Source: Knoellia remsis
GTDB taxonomy: Bacteria; Actinomycetota; Actinomycetes; Actinomycetales; Dermatophilaceae
DNA: 64,000 nucleotides
Assembly: GCF_003002895.1 (NCBI RefSeq)
Contig: NZ_PVTI01000012.1
Coordinates: 1 to 64,000 of the forward strand
Direction of reading: 5' to 3'
Both the position numbers and the translations under genes were made by a program. The notes under the pieces are model-generated. The model made no database searches and was not told the origin of the DNA. It saw only the letters and a program-made list of their open reading frames with translations. Of this stretch, positions 16,315-25,869 are shown piece by piece; position 1 is the first letter of the stretch, and every line of letters begins with the position of its first letter.

Positions 16315-17010
16315 GTGCCCGAGATCCGCGTCGACGCTGTCAGCCACGCCTTCGGTGACGGCGCGACGCGGCGACAGGTCCTGCGCGACGTCGACCTCAC
16401 CCTGGTCGAGGATCGCATCGGCGTCGTCGGCGGCAACGGCTCGGGCAAGTCGACCTTCGTCCGGCTGCTCAACGGCCTCATCCACCCCGACGAGGGCAGG
16501 GTCACAGTCGACGGGCTCGACACCGTCCGCGACGGGCGCGAGGTGCGGCGGCGCGTGGGCTTCTGCTTCACCGACCCCGACGCCCAGATCGTCATGCCGA
16601 CCGTCGCCGAGGACATCGCCTTCGGTCTGCGGCGTCGCGGCCTGTCCACCGCGGAACGCGAGGAGCGCACCCGAGCCGCGCTCACGGCATACGGCCTGGA
16701 GAACCACGCCGACCACCCGGCACACCTGCTCTCCGGCGGACAGAAGCAGCTCCTCGCCCTCGCGAGCGTCCTCGTCACCGACCCGGACGTGCTCGTCCTC
16801 GACGAGCCGACGACGCTGCTCGACCTGCGCAACGCAGCGATGGTGCGCCGGCTCGTCGACGGGCTGCGCCAGCAGGTGATCCTCGTGACTCACCACCTCG
16901 ACCTGCTCGACGGGTTCGACCGGGTGCTCGTCTTCGACGACGGCCGCGTCGTCCACGACGGCGCTCCGGCGGAAGCGGTCGCGGCCTACCGCGATCTGGC
17001 GATGCGCTGA
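16315..17010 (+). CDS. bioM: Biotin ECF transporter ATPase BioM
   Basis: A 231-residue ABC ATPase. Walker A is GGNGSGKST (residues about 38-46), the Q-loop region FTDPDAQIVM, the ABC signature LLSGGQKQLLALA, Walker B DVLVLDEPTTLLD and the switch histidine VTHHLD. This is the energy-coupling subunit for BioY/BioN. GTG at 16315 gives the standard N-terminus (VPEIRVDAVSHAF). It overlaps bioN by one base in a TGATG arrangement, so the two are translationally coupled. Confidence 0.9.
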   Translation: MPEIRVDAVSHAFGDGATRRQVLRDVDLTLVEDRIGVVGGNGSGKSTFVRLLNGLIHPDEGRVTVDGLDTVRDGREVRRRVGFCFTDPDAQIVMPTVAEDIAFGLRRRGLSTAEREERTRAALTAYGLENHADHPAHLLSGGQKQLLALASVLVTDPDVLVLDEPTTLLDLRNAAMVRRLVDGLRQQVILVTHHLDLLDGFDRVLVFDDGRVVHDGAPAEAVAAYRDLAMR

Positions 17011-17618
17011 TGGCCGGGCAGGCCGTCCCGCTCTTCCACCCGGGCACGTCGCTGGTGCACCGGCTCGGCGCCGGCACCAAGCTGCTGTCGCTCCTCGTCG
17101 CGGGTGTCGCACTCACGGTGTGGCGGGCGCCGTGGCAGATCGCCGTGGCCTTCGTGGTGGTTCTCGCGGCGTATGCCGTGGCGCGCCTTCCGGTGCGGCT
17201 GCTGCTGCGCCAGGTGGTGCGGTTGGCGTGGATCGCGGTGCCGCTGTTCGCGATCCAGCTGTTGCTCGCGTCCTGGCAGGCGGCGGTCGGCGTCGTCGGC
17301 TCGTTCGTGGCGCTCGTGCTGCTCGCGGGTCTCGTGACGCTCACGACACGGACGACGGCGATGGTCGACGTCGTGGTCCGCGTCGCGGGGTGGCTGCGCC
17401 GGTTCGGGGTCGACCCGGAGCGGGTGGGGCTCATGCTCGCGCTCGGCATCCGGTCGGTGCACGTCGTGCTCGGGCTGGCCGAGGAGGTGCGCGACGCGCA
17501 GTACGCGCGGGGGCTGCGCGCGAGCCCGCGGGCGTTCGCGGTGCCGCTCATCGTGCGTTCGCTGCGGCACGCCGACCGGCTCGGCGAGGCCCTCGCCGCC
17601 CGCGGCATCGACGACTGA
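17010..17618 (+). CDS. bioN: Biotin ECF transporter coupling protein BioN (EcfT)
   Basis: The 202-residue protein has four to five membrane helices and the two cytoplasmic EcfT signature motifs with the Ala-Arg-Gly core: AQYARGLR near residue 165 and ALAARGID at the C-terminus. These grooves dock onto the ATPase dimer. It forms an operon with bioY and bioM. The gene ends 25 bp before an unrelated LLM oxidoreductase, which may be read from the same transcript. Confidence 0.9.
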   Translation: MAGQAVPLFHPGTSLVHRLGAGTKLLSLLVAGVALTVWRAPWQIAVAFVVVLAAYAVARLPVRLLLRQVVRLAWIAVPLFAIQLLLASWQAAVGVVGSFVALVLLAGLVTLTTRTTAMVDVVVRVAGWLRRFGVDPERVGLMLALGIRSVHVVLGLAEEVRDAQYARGLRASPRAFAVPLIVRSLRHADRLGEALAARGIDD

Positions 17619-17643
17619 CGAGGCGGTTCCTAGGCTGGGGGTC

Positions 17644-18573
17644 ATGGACTTCCGGATCTTCACCGAGCCACAGCAGGGCGCAACCTACGACGACCTCCTC
17701 GCCGTCGCGCGGGTGACCGAGAGTGCCGGGTACGACGGGTTCTTCCGGTCCGACCACTACCTGCACATGAGCGGTGACGGGGTGCCGGGGCCGACGGATG
17801 CGTGGATCACCCTCGCGGGGCTCGCACGCGACACCTCGCGGATCCGGCTCGGGACGCTCGTCACGGCCGCGACGTTCCGGCTGCCGGGACCGCTCGCCGT
17901 CGCGGTCGCAGGTGTCGACCAGATGTCCGGTGGGCGCGTCGAGCTCGGTCTCGGGGCGGGCTGGTTCGAGGCGGAGCACGCGGCCTACGGCATCCCCTTC
18001 CCCGACGTGAAGGACCGCTTCGACCTGCTCGAGGAGCAGCTTGCGGTCATCACCGGCCTGTGGGCGACCCCGCCCGGTGAGACGTGGAGCCACGACGGGT
18101 CGCACTACCCGATCGTCGACGCGCCCGGCCTCGTGCAGCCGGCCCAGGCCGGTGGGATCCCGATCATCATCGGCGGCTCCGGCAAGCGCCGCACGCCCGC
18201 CCTCGCCGCGCGGTATGCCGCGGAGTTCAACTCCGCGTTCACCTCACCCGAGCGGACGGCCGAGCTGTATGCCGGGGTGCGCGCGGCCTGCGAGGACCGC
18301 CGCCGCGACCCCGCGACGCTGGTGCTGTCAGCAGCGCAGGTGCTGTGCCTCGGCGCCGACGAGGCCACCCTGCGGCGGCGCGCCGACGCCATCGGACGGG
18401 AGGTGGACGAGCTGCGCGAGAACGGCTTTGCCGGCTCGCCGGACGAGATCGTCGACCGCATCGGCCGGTTCGCCGAGGTCGGCACGACGCGGTTCTACCT
18501 GCAGGTGCTCGATCTGTCCGACCTCGACCACATCGAGGAGTTCGCCGCGACGGTCGTGCCCCAACTCAGCTGA
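17644..18573 (+). CDS. LLM-class F420-dependent oxidoreductase
   Basis: The 309-residue luciferase-like enzyme shows GYDGFFRSDHYL, a substrate-side loop, SRIRLGTLVTAATFRLPGPLA, MSGGRVELGLGAGWFEAEH and GIPIIIGGSGKRRTPALAARY, the order found in the F420-dependent TIGR03560-type subfamily. A C-terminal SPDEIVDRIGRFAEVGTTRFYLQ completes the barrel. The substrate is unknown. It is convergent with purD (15-bp gap). Compare the gene at 1476-2390, which belongs to the same superfamily but differs in the cofactor-side loops. Confidence 0.85.
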   Translation: MDFRIFTEPQQGATYDDLLAVARVTESAGYDGFFRSDHYLHMSGDGVPGPTDAWITLAGLARDTSRIRLGTLVTAATFRLPGPLAVAVAGVDQMSGGRVELGLGAGWFEAEHAAYGIPFPDVKDRFDLLEEQLAVITGLWATPPGETWSHDGSHYPIVDAPGLVQPAQAGGIPIIIGGSGKRRTPALAARYAAEFNSAFTSPERTAELYAGVRAACEDRRRDPATLVLSAAQVLCLGADEATLRRRADAIGREVDELRENGFAGSPDEIVDRIGRFAEVGTTRFYLQVLDLSDLDHIEEFAATVVPQLS

Positions 18574-18588
18574 CGCCGCACGCCCGGA

Positions 18589-19869
18589 TCAGCCGACGCT
18601 GATCTCCCCGCGGGACGCCTTGAGTGCGATGTCGCGGCGGTGGTGCGAGCCATCGAGCTTGACGAGATCCGTTGCGGCATAGGCCCGCTCGCGCGCCTCG
18701 GCGAGGTCCGCCCCCGTCGCGACGACGGAGAGCACGCGCCCACCCGCAGAGACGAGCTGGCCGTCAGCGTCGCGGGCCGTGCCGGCGTGCAAGACGTAGG
18801 CCGACGGGACGGCGTCGACCTCGTCGACGCCGGTAATCGGGTCGCCCGTGCGGGGTGTGCCGGGGTAGTTCTCGGCTGCCACGACGACCACAACGGCGCT
18901 CTCGTCGGACCAGCGCAGTGCCTCGTAGTCGTCGAGGCGGCCCGTGGCGGCGGCCTTGAGCAGCCCACCGAGCGGGGTGAGCAACCGGGCGAGGACGACC
19001 TGGGTCTCGGGGTCGCCGAAGCGGGCGTTGAACTCGATGACCCTCGGCCCGCGCGAGGTGAGGGCGAGCCCGATGAAGAGCACCCCGACGAACGGCGTGC
19101 CCCGCCGCCGCATCTCGTCGATGGTCGGCTGGGCGACGCGCGCCACGAGGTCTTCGACCAGGTCGTCCGGCGCCCAGTCGAGCGGTGTGTAGGCGCCCAT
19201 GCCGCCGGTGTTTGGGCCGGCGTCGTCGTCGCCGACGCGCTTGAAGTCCTGCGCCGGCGACAGCGGCACGACGCTCACTCCGTCACTGACGACGAAGAGC
19301 GACACCTCTGGGCCGTCGAGGAACTCCTCGACGACGACGCGACCACCCTCCTTGGCCAGGCACGCCTGCGCGTGCGCGAGCGCCGCCTCACGGTCCTCGG
19401 TGACGACGACGCCCTTGCCGGCGGCGAGCCCGTCGTCCTTGATGACGTACGGCGCACCAAAGGCGTCCATCGACTCGGCCACCTCGTCGAGCGTCGTGGC
19501 GAGGTGCGCCATGCCGGTCGGCACGTCGGCAGCCGACATGACCTCCTTGGCGAAGGCCTTGCTGCCCTCGAGCCGCGCAGCCTCGGCGGACGGACCGAAG
19601 ACGTCGAACCCGTTGTCCCGCAACGCATCCGCGACCCCGGCAACGAGCGGGGCCTCAGGTCCGACGACGACGAGGTCGACCTCATGACGGCGCGCGAGCT
19701 CGACAACGGCACCGGCATCGGTGGCGTCCGACAGGGGCTCGCACAGGGCGATGACGTCCATGCCGGGGTTGCCGGGCGCCACGATGACCGCGTCGACGGC
19801 GTGGTCGGCGGCGAGGCTGCGGACGATGGCGTGCTCCCGGGCACCAGAGCCGACGACGAGGACCTTCAT
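18589..19869 (-). CDS. purD: Phosphoribosylamine-glycine ligase (GAR synthetase)
   Basis: A 426-residue ATP-grasp enzyme that makes GAR from phosphoribosylamine, glycine and ATP. N-terminal MKVLVVGSGAREHAI, then GPEAPLVAGVADAL, ATP-grasp elements IKDDGLAAGKGVVV and EEFLDGPEVSLF, GGMGAYTPL, and the metal-binding VIEFNARFGDPETQVVL. ATG 19869 was chosen because the MKVLVVGSGAREH start is universal. It is separated from purL/purC by about 5 kb but on the same strand. The leader contains mutually exclusive hairpins. Confidence 0.95.
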   Translation of the reverse strand: MKVLVVGSGAREHAIVRSLAADHAVDAVIVAPGNPGMDVIALCEPLSDATDAGAVVELARRHEVDLVVVGPEAPLVAGVADALRDNGFDVFGPSAEAARLEGSKAFAKEVMSAADVPTGMAHLATTLDEVAESMDAFGAPYVIKDDGLAAGKGVVVTEDREAALAHAQACLAKEGGRVVVEEFLDGPEVSLFVVSDGVSVVPLSPAQDFKRVGDDDAGPNTGGMGAYTPLDWAPDDLVEDLVARVAQPTIDEMRRRGTPFVGVLFIGLALTSRGPRVIEFNARFGDPETQVVLARLLTPLGGLLKAAATGRLDDYEALRWSDESAVVVVVAAENYPGTPRTGDPITGVDEVDAVPSAYVLHAGTARDADGQLVSAGGRVLSVVATGADLAEARERAYAATDLVKLDGSHHRRDIALKASRGEISVG

Positions 19870-19943
19870 GGTCGCCCAGCCTAGAGGCGCGGCAGGTGAC
19901 CGCGAACGGCAGGGCGAGCGGACGGCATACCTGCTCGTGAGAG

Positions 19944-20017
19944 GCCCACCTTCGGGAGAAAAAGGTGGGCGCGGTGCGCCCGGGGAGCAGGGGGGTACCC
20001 CCAGGTGCACCGCGCCC
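19944..20017. other. Two overlapping, mutually exclusive hairpins in the purD / LuxR-gene divergent gap
   Basis: The 300-bp gap 19870-20169 has no gene. It holds a 9-bp stem, GCCCACCTT (19944-19952) with AAGGTGGGC (19962-19970), and an 11-bp stem, GGGCGCGGTGC (19967-19977) with GCACCGCGCCC (20007-20017), enclosing the palindrome GGGGGTACCCCC (19991-20002). The stems share 19967-19970, so both cannot form fully at once. No riboswitch class is recognised. Confidence 0.55.
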
Positions 20018-20169
20018 GTCCACGCGGCGCTCACGGTTGGGGGGAACCGGCGCTCTGCGTGAACGTCGACGATGTCGACTCGCCAACCATGACACGTCGT
20101 TCACCGTTCATCCAAACCGAATGGCGGCGGGTTCCTGACAATGTCGCGATTCCGCCATATCGTGGGGGC

Positions 20170-21162
20170 GTGACCGAGCAGCCGGAGCCCCGCGCGCCCG
20201 GGGACCAGCTTTCGACGCGGGTCTACATGCATCTGCTGCGCGATCCCTCCCCGCGGCGCAGCCACCTCGCGAAGGAGGGCTTCAGCGAGCCCGAGATCGT
20301 CGCCGCCCTGACCACGCTGCAGGCGCGCGGTCTCGTCGACGCATCACGGCGTGACGCCATCGACGTCGCGCCACCCGAGACGACCCTGCCGGCCTACGCC
20401 GCCGACCTCGAACGGCAGGCCAGGGCGACGCGGTCGGCGATCGAGGGTCTGGCACACATGTACAGCGCGGCACGGGCCGGCGACGGCTCCACGGACGCGA
20501 GTCGTGAGATCCGGCTGCTCGACACCGTCGACGACATCGAGAACGCCTTCTTCCGCGCGGCTCGCGGTGCGGAGAGCCGGATCGTCCGCCTCGTCGCCCG
20601 CAGCGAGCGGATGGACCAGGTCGTCATCCGGCACGCCGAGTCGATCGTGGCGAAGCCGACCGCCCGGGCCGGCGGGCTCGAGCGGATGGCGGTCTTCGAA
20701 CAGTCCATTCTCGAGGTGGAGGGCGCGTTCGCCGCGCTCGAGGCGATCCGCGCAGACGGCGTCGACGTCCGACTCACCCCGCACCTCGCGTTCTCGGTGC
20801 TCGCCGTCGACCGGGCGTCGGCGGTCATCGACATCAGCCACCTCGAACCGCAGGGCGGAGGGTCGCTCTTCGTCCGGCAGCGGCAGCTCGCGAGCGCGCT
20901 CATGGACATGTGCATCGGCCTCTTCTCGCTGGCCACGCCCCTACCGCGTTCCCCACAGGGTGCCGCGCTCGGACGGCTCAGCGAGCGCGACGGGCAGGTG
21001 CTGGCGCTGCTCGCGGCCGGTGCCAGTGACCAGACCATCGCGCGCCAGCTGTCCATCTCCCAGCGCACCGTCGAACGGCGGGTGCGCGCCATCATGGAGG
21101 AGCTCGGCGCGACGACCCGGTTCCAGGCCGGCACGACCGCTGTGCGACGCGGCTACCTCTGA
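20170..21162 (+). CDS. LuxR-type HTH regulator with a TrmB-like N-terminal part
   Basis: A 330-residue regulator. The C-terminus has a LuxR/GerE helix-turn-helix (LSERDGQVLALLAAGASDQT, then ARQLSISQRTVERRVRAIME). The N-terminus (STRVYMHLLRDPSPRRSHLA, LTTLQARGLVDAS) looks like a TrmB-type winged helix, and the middle (DDIENAFFRAARGAESRIVR) resembles the phospholipase D-like sensor domain of such regulators. The effector is unknown. GTG 20170 was taken as start; an ATG at 20089 is in frame but would place 27 unlikely residues in front. A second regulator of similar architecture is at 24987-25820. Confidence 0.65.
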   Translation: MTEQPEPRAPGDQLSTRVYMHLLRDPSPRRSHLAKEGFSEPEIVAALTTLQARGLVDASRRDAIDVAPPETTLPAYAADLERQARATRSAIEGLAHMYSAARAGDGSTDASREIRLLDTVDDIENAFFRAARGAESRIVRLVARSERMDQVVIRHAESIVAKPTARAGGLERMAVFEQSILEVEGAFAALEAIRADGVDVRLTPHLAFSVLAVDRASAVIDISHLEPQGGGSLFVRQRQLASALMDMCIGLFSLATPLPRSPQGAALGRLSERDGQVLALLAAGASDQTIARQLSISQRTVERRVRAIMEELGATTRFQAGTTAVRRGYL

Positions 21163-21253
21163 GGTTTCTCCCAGCCAAGGCCCCGTAGACTCGGGAGTTC
21201 CGTGCGCTCGCACCCGGCGCACCCGACACGCCTCGCAGGGAGGGCTGACGACC

Positions 21254-23470
21254 GTGACGGCCACGCGCGCCGGTTCCGCCGAGACGTCGGCGGAGGTTGC
21301 CCGCGAGATCGAGCTCGAGCAGGCGCACGTCGACCGCGTCTACGCGGAGCTGGAGAAGGCAGCCACCCGTGCCGCCGACGTCGAGGCCGATGGCCTCGCG
21401 CGTGGTCGGACGAGCCGCACCGGCGACGTCCGCGACGAGGAGCTCACCGGCCTCTTCGAGCGCGACGCGCTCGTGTATGCCGCCGCGAAGCGCCGGTCTG
21501 CGATCGAGAAGCAGTACGAGGGGCTCGTCTTCGGGCGGCTGGACCTCGGCTCGGTGGAGACCCCGGCCGCCGAGCGGGAGATCCGGCACATCGGCCGGCT
21601 CGGTGTCCGCGACGACGACTACGAGCCGCTCGTCATCGACTGGCGGGCGCCGGCCGCGGCAGCGTTCTACCGGGCGACGCCGGTGGACCCGATGGGTGTC
21701 ATCCGTCGCCGGGTCCTGCGCTCGTCCGGCGCGACCGTCATCGGCGTCGAGGACGACCTCATGGTCCCCGAGGCACCGGACGACATCGTCGTCGTCGGAG
21801 ACGGCGCCCTCATCGCCGCCCTGACCCGCAGCCGCGGGCGGCGGATGCGCGACATCGTCGCGACGATCCAGCGCCACCAGGACGAGGCGATCCGCGCGCC
21901 CTCCCGCGGCGTCACCGAGATCACCGGCGGTCCCGGCACGGGCAAGACGGTCGTCGCACTGCACCGGGCGGCATACCTGCTCTACTCCGAACGGCGACGC
22001 TTCGAGAGCGGCGGCATCCTCGTCGTGGGGCCGTCGGCCGCCTACACGGCATACATCGAACGCGTCCTGCCCTCGCTCGGTGAGGAGTCCGTGGCGCTGC
22101 GCGCTCTCGGCGACCTCGTCGACGGGGTGACCGCGACGCGCACGGACCAGCCCGAGGTGGCCGCGATCAAGGGGTCGCTGCGCATCCGGCGGCTGCTGTC
22201 GCGGGCAGCGGGACGTGCGCCGGAGGGCGCGCCGGAGCAGTTCCGCGCGTTCGTTGCTGGTGCGGCCGTGCGCGTGGATGGGCCTGTCCTGCAACGGATC
22301 CGGCGTCGCGTCCTGCGCTCCGCCCAGCACAACCTCGCCACGGCACAGGCCCGTGAGGAGCTGGCGCGTGCCGCATGGGAGAGCGTGGGGCAGGGAGACC
22401 GCGACGCGTTCTTCGACGCCTTCGACTCCTCACGCGACGTCGACGAGTTCATGGCGACGTGGTGGCGACAGCTCGACCCGCGCGAGGTCCTGCTCGCCCT
22501 CGGCGACACCGACGACGTCGTGACGCTCGCGCGCGGCGTGCTCGACCACGAGGAGGCGGCGGCGTTCGCCGGGTCGATCCGCGAAGCGCTCGAGCGCGGC
22601 ACGTGGTCCGTCGCGGACGTCGCCCTCATCGACGACCTCGCCGCCCGACTCGGACCGGTGCAGGAGACCGAACCCGAGGAGCGCGGCTTCTACGAGATCG
22701 AGGAGCTCGACGAGCGGGCGGCGGCGCAGGCTCTCGGGGGGCCCGAGGCGGTGGCCCGCGAGTCGCGTGCGCAACGCGCCGGCGGCTCGGTCGTCGCGCC
22801 GAGCGATGCCCGGGAACGCCTGCTGCACGGGCGGATCGACCGACCGTCGAGCAGCGCGCACGTCCTCGTCGACGAGGCGCAGGACCTCTCCCCCATGCAG
22901 TGGCGGATGCTCGCCCGGCGCGGTCGGGGCGCGTCGTGGACCGTGGTCGGCGACGCGGCGCAGGCGTCGTGGGCCGACCTCGACGAGGCGGCAGAGGCAC
23001 GGCGCGAGGCCTACGGCTCGCAGCAGGTGCGCAGCTTCCACATGGACACGAACTACCGCAACGCCCGCGAGATCTTCGACTACGCGCGCGACGTCATCCT
23101 GCCGCTCGTGCCGGACGCCGACATCCCGGAGGCGGTGCGCGACACCGGTGTCGACCCGGTGGAGCGCGTGGTCGAGGCGCCACCGACCACGGCGGTCGAG
23201 CTGGCCGTCGACGAGCTGCTCGGTGAGGTCGAGGGCTCCATCGCGGTCATCACCCCGGCGCGCTGGGTGGACCGGCTTGCCCACCTCGACGGCGCCGGGG
23301 ACGGCCGGGTCCAGGTCATCGACCCGCTGTCGACCAAGGGGCTCGAATGGGATGCGACGGTCGTCGTGGACCCGGACGGCATCGTCGAGGAGTCACCGGG
23401 TGGGGTGCGTGTGCTCTACGTCGTCCTCACCCGCGCCGCGCACCGCATGACGGTCCTGCGCGTCGGCTGA
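21254..23470 (+). CDS. HelD-like UvrD-family ATPase / RNA polymerase-associated helicase-like protein
   Basis: The 738-residue protein starts with a coiled-coil arm (AREIELEQAHVDRVYAELEK), then the HelD signature PLVIDWRAPAAAAFYRATP, Walker A GGPGTGKTVVALHRAAYLL at about residue 228, a long insert, Walker B-like HVLVDEAQDLSPMQWRML near 536, and C-terminal helicase motifs ending VLYVVLTRAAHRMTVL. HelD proteins push into RNA polymerase channels to release stalled enzyme and nucleic acid; some actinobacterial ones displace rifamycins. Whether this one does is unknown. It lies just after the LuxR-type gene, and a related protein is encoded at 31480-33489. GTG start. Confidence 0.85.
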   Translation: MTATRAGSAETSAEVAREIELEQAHVDRVYAELEKAATRAADVEADGLARGRTSRTGDVRDEELTGLFERDALVYAAAKRRSAIEKQYEGLVFGRLDLGSVETPAAEREIRHIGRLGVRDDDYEPLVIDWRAPAAAAFYRATPVDPMGVIRRRVLRSSGATVIGVEDDLMVPEAPDDIVVVGDGALIAALTRSRGRRMRDIVATIQRHQDEAIRAPSRGVTEITGGPGTGKTVVALHRAAYLLYSERRRFESGGILVVGPSAAYTAYIERVLPSLGEESVALRALGDLVDGVTATRTDQPEVAAIKGSLRIRRLLSRAAGRAPEGAPEQFRAFVAGAAVRVDGPVLQRIRRRVLRSAQHNLATAQAREELARAAWESVGQGDRDAFFDAFDSSRDVDEFMATWWRQLDPREVLLALGDTDDVVTLARGVLDHEEAAAFAGSIREALERGTWSVADVALIDDLAARLGPVQETEPEERGFYEIEELDERAAAQALGGPEAVARESRAQRAGGSVVAPSDARERLLHGRIDRPSSSAHVLVDEAQDLSPMQWRMLARRGRGASWTVVGDAAQASWADLDEAAEARREAYGSQQVRSFHMDTNYRNAREIFDYARDVILPLVPDADIPEAVRDTGVDPVERVVEAPPTTAVELAVDELLGEVEGSIAVITPARWVDRLAHLDGAGDGRVQVIDPLSTKGLEWDATVVVDPDGIVEESPGGVRVLYVVLTRAAHRMTVLRVG

Positions 23471-23591
23471 CCTGTCTACCCGATCCGGTTCGCGAACCAT
23501 GGCCTCCTTCGCAGTCCGGATCGATCCAGTTTACGAAGCACGCCGTGGTTCACGAACCGTTGCGGGTCAGATGTACGGGTGACGCTGCGGG
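23471..23591. repeat. Short repeats between helD-like gene and purA, including a duplicated purA tail
   Basis: Two near-identical palindromes exactly 60 bp apart, GGTTCGCGAACC (23487-23498) and GGTTCACGAACC (23547-23558), plus a third degenerate copy (AGTTTACGAA, 23527-23536). The sequence next to the purA stop is a tandem near-duplicate of its last 24 bp, including the stop: a second His-Pro-Tyr-Ile-stop follows the real His-Pro-Leu-Ile-stop. The gap separates convergent genes. Confidence 0.6.
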
Positions 23592-24890
23592 TCAGATGAG
23601 CGGGTGGCGCTCGATGATCTCGTGCCGGCCCGGGCCGACGCCGATCGCCGAGACGCGGGCGCCGATGAGCTCCTCGACCCGCAGGACGTACTTCTGCGCG
23701 TTCTCGGGCAGCTCCTCGAACGTCCGGGCACCCGAGATGTCCTCCCACCAGCCGGGCAGCTCCTCGTAGATCGGCGTCGCGTGGTGGAAGTCGCTCTGGT
23801 CGACCGGCATCTCGTCGTGCCGGACGCCGTCGACGTCGTAGGCGACGCAGATCGGCACCGTCTCGAGCCCGGTGAGCACGTCGAGCTTGGTGATGACGAA
23901 GTCGGTGACACCGTTGATGCGCGTGGCGTACCGGCCGATGACGACGTCGAGCCAGCCACAGCGCCGCGGCCGCCCGGTCGTCGTGCCGTACTCCGCGCCG
24001 ACCTTGCGCAGGTGCTCGCCGAAGTCGTCGAAGAGCTCGGTCGGGAACGGCCCCTCACCGACGCGGGTCGTGTACGCCTTGAGGATCGCGATGACCCGCG
24101 ACACCCGCGTCGGTGGGATGCCCGAGCCGGTGCACGCACCGCCGGCCGTCGCCGACGACGACGTCACGAACGGGTAGGTGCCGTGGTCGACGTCGAGCAG
24201 CGTCGCCTGCCCGGCCTCGAGCAGCACGTTCTTGTCGTCGTTGAGGGCCTTCTCGAGCTCCAGCGCGGTGTCCGCGACCATGGGACGCAACCGGTCGGCA
24301 TACGACAAAAGCTCCTCGACGACCCGGTCCACCTCGGCCGCGCGCGTGTTGTAGATCTTGACGAGCACCTGGTTCTTGAACGCGAGCGCCGCCTCGACCT
24401 TCTGGCGCAGGATGCCCTCGTCGAAGATGTCCTGGATGCGGATGCCGACGCGGTTCATCTTGTCGGCGTAGGTCGGGCCGATGCCGCGGCCGGTCGTGCC
24501 GATCTTGCGCTTGCCGAGGAAGCGCTCGGTCACCTTGTCGAGGGTGCGGTTGTAGGGGGCGATGACGTGCGCGTTGGCGCTGATGAGCAGCTTGCTCGTG
24601 TCGACGCCGCGCGCCTCGAGCCCGTCGAGCTCCTGGAAGAGCACCTCGAGGTCGACGACGACGCCGTTGCCGATGACGGGCGTGACACTCGGCGTGAGGA
24701 TGCCGGAGGGCAGCAGGTGCAGGGCGTACTTCTCGCGCTGGCCGTCCTCGCCCTCGATGACGACGGTGTGGCCGGCGTTGTTGCCGCCGTTGAACTTCAC
24801 GACGTAGTCGACGTCCTCGCCCATGAGGTCGGTCGCCTTGCCCTTGCCTTCGTCGCCCCACTGGGCTCCGACGAGCACGATTGCCGGCAT
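23592..24890 (-). CDS. purA: Adenylosuccinate synthetase
   Basis: The 432-residue enzyme converts IMP, aspartate and GTP to adenylosuccinate in AMP synthesis. Hallmarks: the GTP loop [16 protein letters not shown] at residues 8-23, catalytic [32 protein letters not shown] (IMP binding), [17 protein letters not shown], the Arg loop [14 protein letters not shown] and the base-binding TKLDVL. The start ATG is part of a GTATGCC motif; the upstream in-frame ATG adds 16 unusual residues. It is in line with the other minus-strand purine genes of this window. Confidence 0.96.
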   Translation of the reverse strand: MPAIVLVGAQWGDEGKGKATDLMGEDVDYVVKFNGGNNAGHTVVIEGEDGQREKYALHLLPSGILTPSVTPVIGNGVVVDLEVLFQELDGLEARGVDTSKLLISANAHVIAPYNRTLDKVTERFLGKRKIGTTGRGIGPTYADKMNRVGIRIQDIFDEGILRQKVEAALAFKNQVLVKIYNTRAAEVDRVVEELLSYADRLRPMVADTALELEKALNDDKNVLLEAGQATLLDVDHGTYPFVTSSSATAGGACTGSGIPPTRVSRVIAILKAYTTRVGEGPFPTELFDDFGEHLRKVGAEYGTTTGRPRRCGWLDVVIGRYATRINGVTDFVITKLDVLTGLETVPICVAYDVDGVRHDEMPVDQSDFHHATPIYEELPGWWEDISGARTFEELPENAQKYVLRVEELIGARVSAIGVGPGRHEIIERHPLI

Positions 24891-24986
24891 ACGTCTTCGG
24901 TTCCTTCCCTGCGCGGACGGCCCGCGGCTGCGTGACATGCGAGGAGCCCGACGCGTGGATCGCGGCGGGCCCCGGTCGCACCAAGA

Positions 24987-25820
24987 CTAACGGGTATGCC
25001 GGGTGCCCACCGTCGCCTGCGGGCGCCGGTGGCCGTTCGCTGACTGCGCGTTCGACAGCCGTTGCTCGGCGATCGCGACGCCGAGCTGGAACCGGGTGTC
25101 GACGCCGTGCACCGCCATGAGGGCGGCGATGCGGCGCCGGACCGTGCGCAGTCCGATGCCGAGGAAGCGCGCGATCGCCTCGTCCTTGAGGCCCATGCCG
25201 AGCAGCTCGACGAGGCGTTCGTCGCCGGGCAGGCTCGCGGCGAACGGCACCGCGTGCGCGTGCTCCCAGGCGAGGTCGAAGTAGGCCGTGAGGCCGGCGA
25301 TGAGGAGCGGGTCCCGGACGAGCACGTAGCCGGAGGAGAGGTCGCCCCACTTCGCGAGGGCGACCGCGCCGGTCGTGCCGAAGACGGCGAACTCCGTGGC
25401 GACGGTCGGGAGGAGACGCTGCTGCTCGCCGATCGAGGCCCACGAGCGCAGCCACTGCAGGCTGGGCGGGGCGTCGAGGGCCCCTGCGGGGTAGATCGCG
25501 CGCTGCTCGTTGCCCTCGGCCATCCACTGCTTGTTGTCACGCACGGTCGCCTCGTCGACGCCGGGGCCGGTGTCGAGCGCCATGATCAGGGTGCGGAGCA
25601 CCCCGCTCGCCTCGTGGATGAGCCGCTGGACGACGGTCGGGGCGATGTCGTCGGCGATCGGCTCGACCCCCTCGCGCTGGACCGTCTCGCCGGGGGTCAG
25701 GGTCTCGATGAGGCCGCGCACCTGGCGCAGGTCACGCAGCCGTTCCTCGATGCGGGCGTCCTCGCGGTCGATGTACTCCTCGAGCATCCGCGCGGGCGAC
25801 ATCGTGTCGACGCTGGGCAT
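24987..25820 (-). CDS. LuxR-type HTH regulator
   Basis: A 277-residue regulator. The C-terminal HTH is LVELLGMGLKDEAIARFLGI followed by GLRTVRRRIAALMAVHGVDT, and the middle (APTVVQRLIHEASGVLRTLI ... WMAEGNEQRAIYP) again resembles the phospholipase D-like sensor region of TrmB/LuxR hybrids. The N-terminal helix RMLEEYIDREDARIEERLRD may be a coiled coil. The ligand is unknown. ATG 25820 follows GGTGGAG directly; the in-frame GTG at 25829 is an alternative. It is divergent from nothing obvious and is followed by purA 96 bp downstream. Confidence 0.6.
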   Translation of the reverse strand: MPSVDTMSPARMLEEYIDREDARIEERLRDLRQVRGLIETLTPGETVQREGVEPIADDIAPTVVQRLIHEASGVLRTLIMALDTGPGVDEATVRDNKQWMAEGNEQRAIYPAGALDAPPSLQWLRSWASIGEQQRLLPTVATEFAVFGTTGAVALAKWGDLSSGYVLVRDPLLIAGLTAYFDLAWEHAHAVPFAASLPGDERLVELLGMGLKDEAIARFLGIGLRTVRRRIAALMAVHGVDTRFQLGVAIAEQRLSNAQSANGHRRPQATVGTRHTR

Positions 25821-25869
25821 CGTCTCCACCCTTCCGAGGGGTCTACTGCCGGGTACTCCCGAACAGTTG

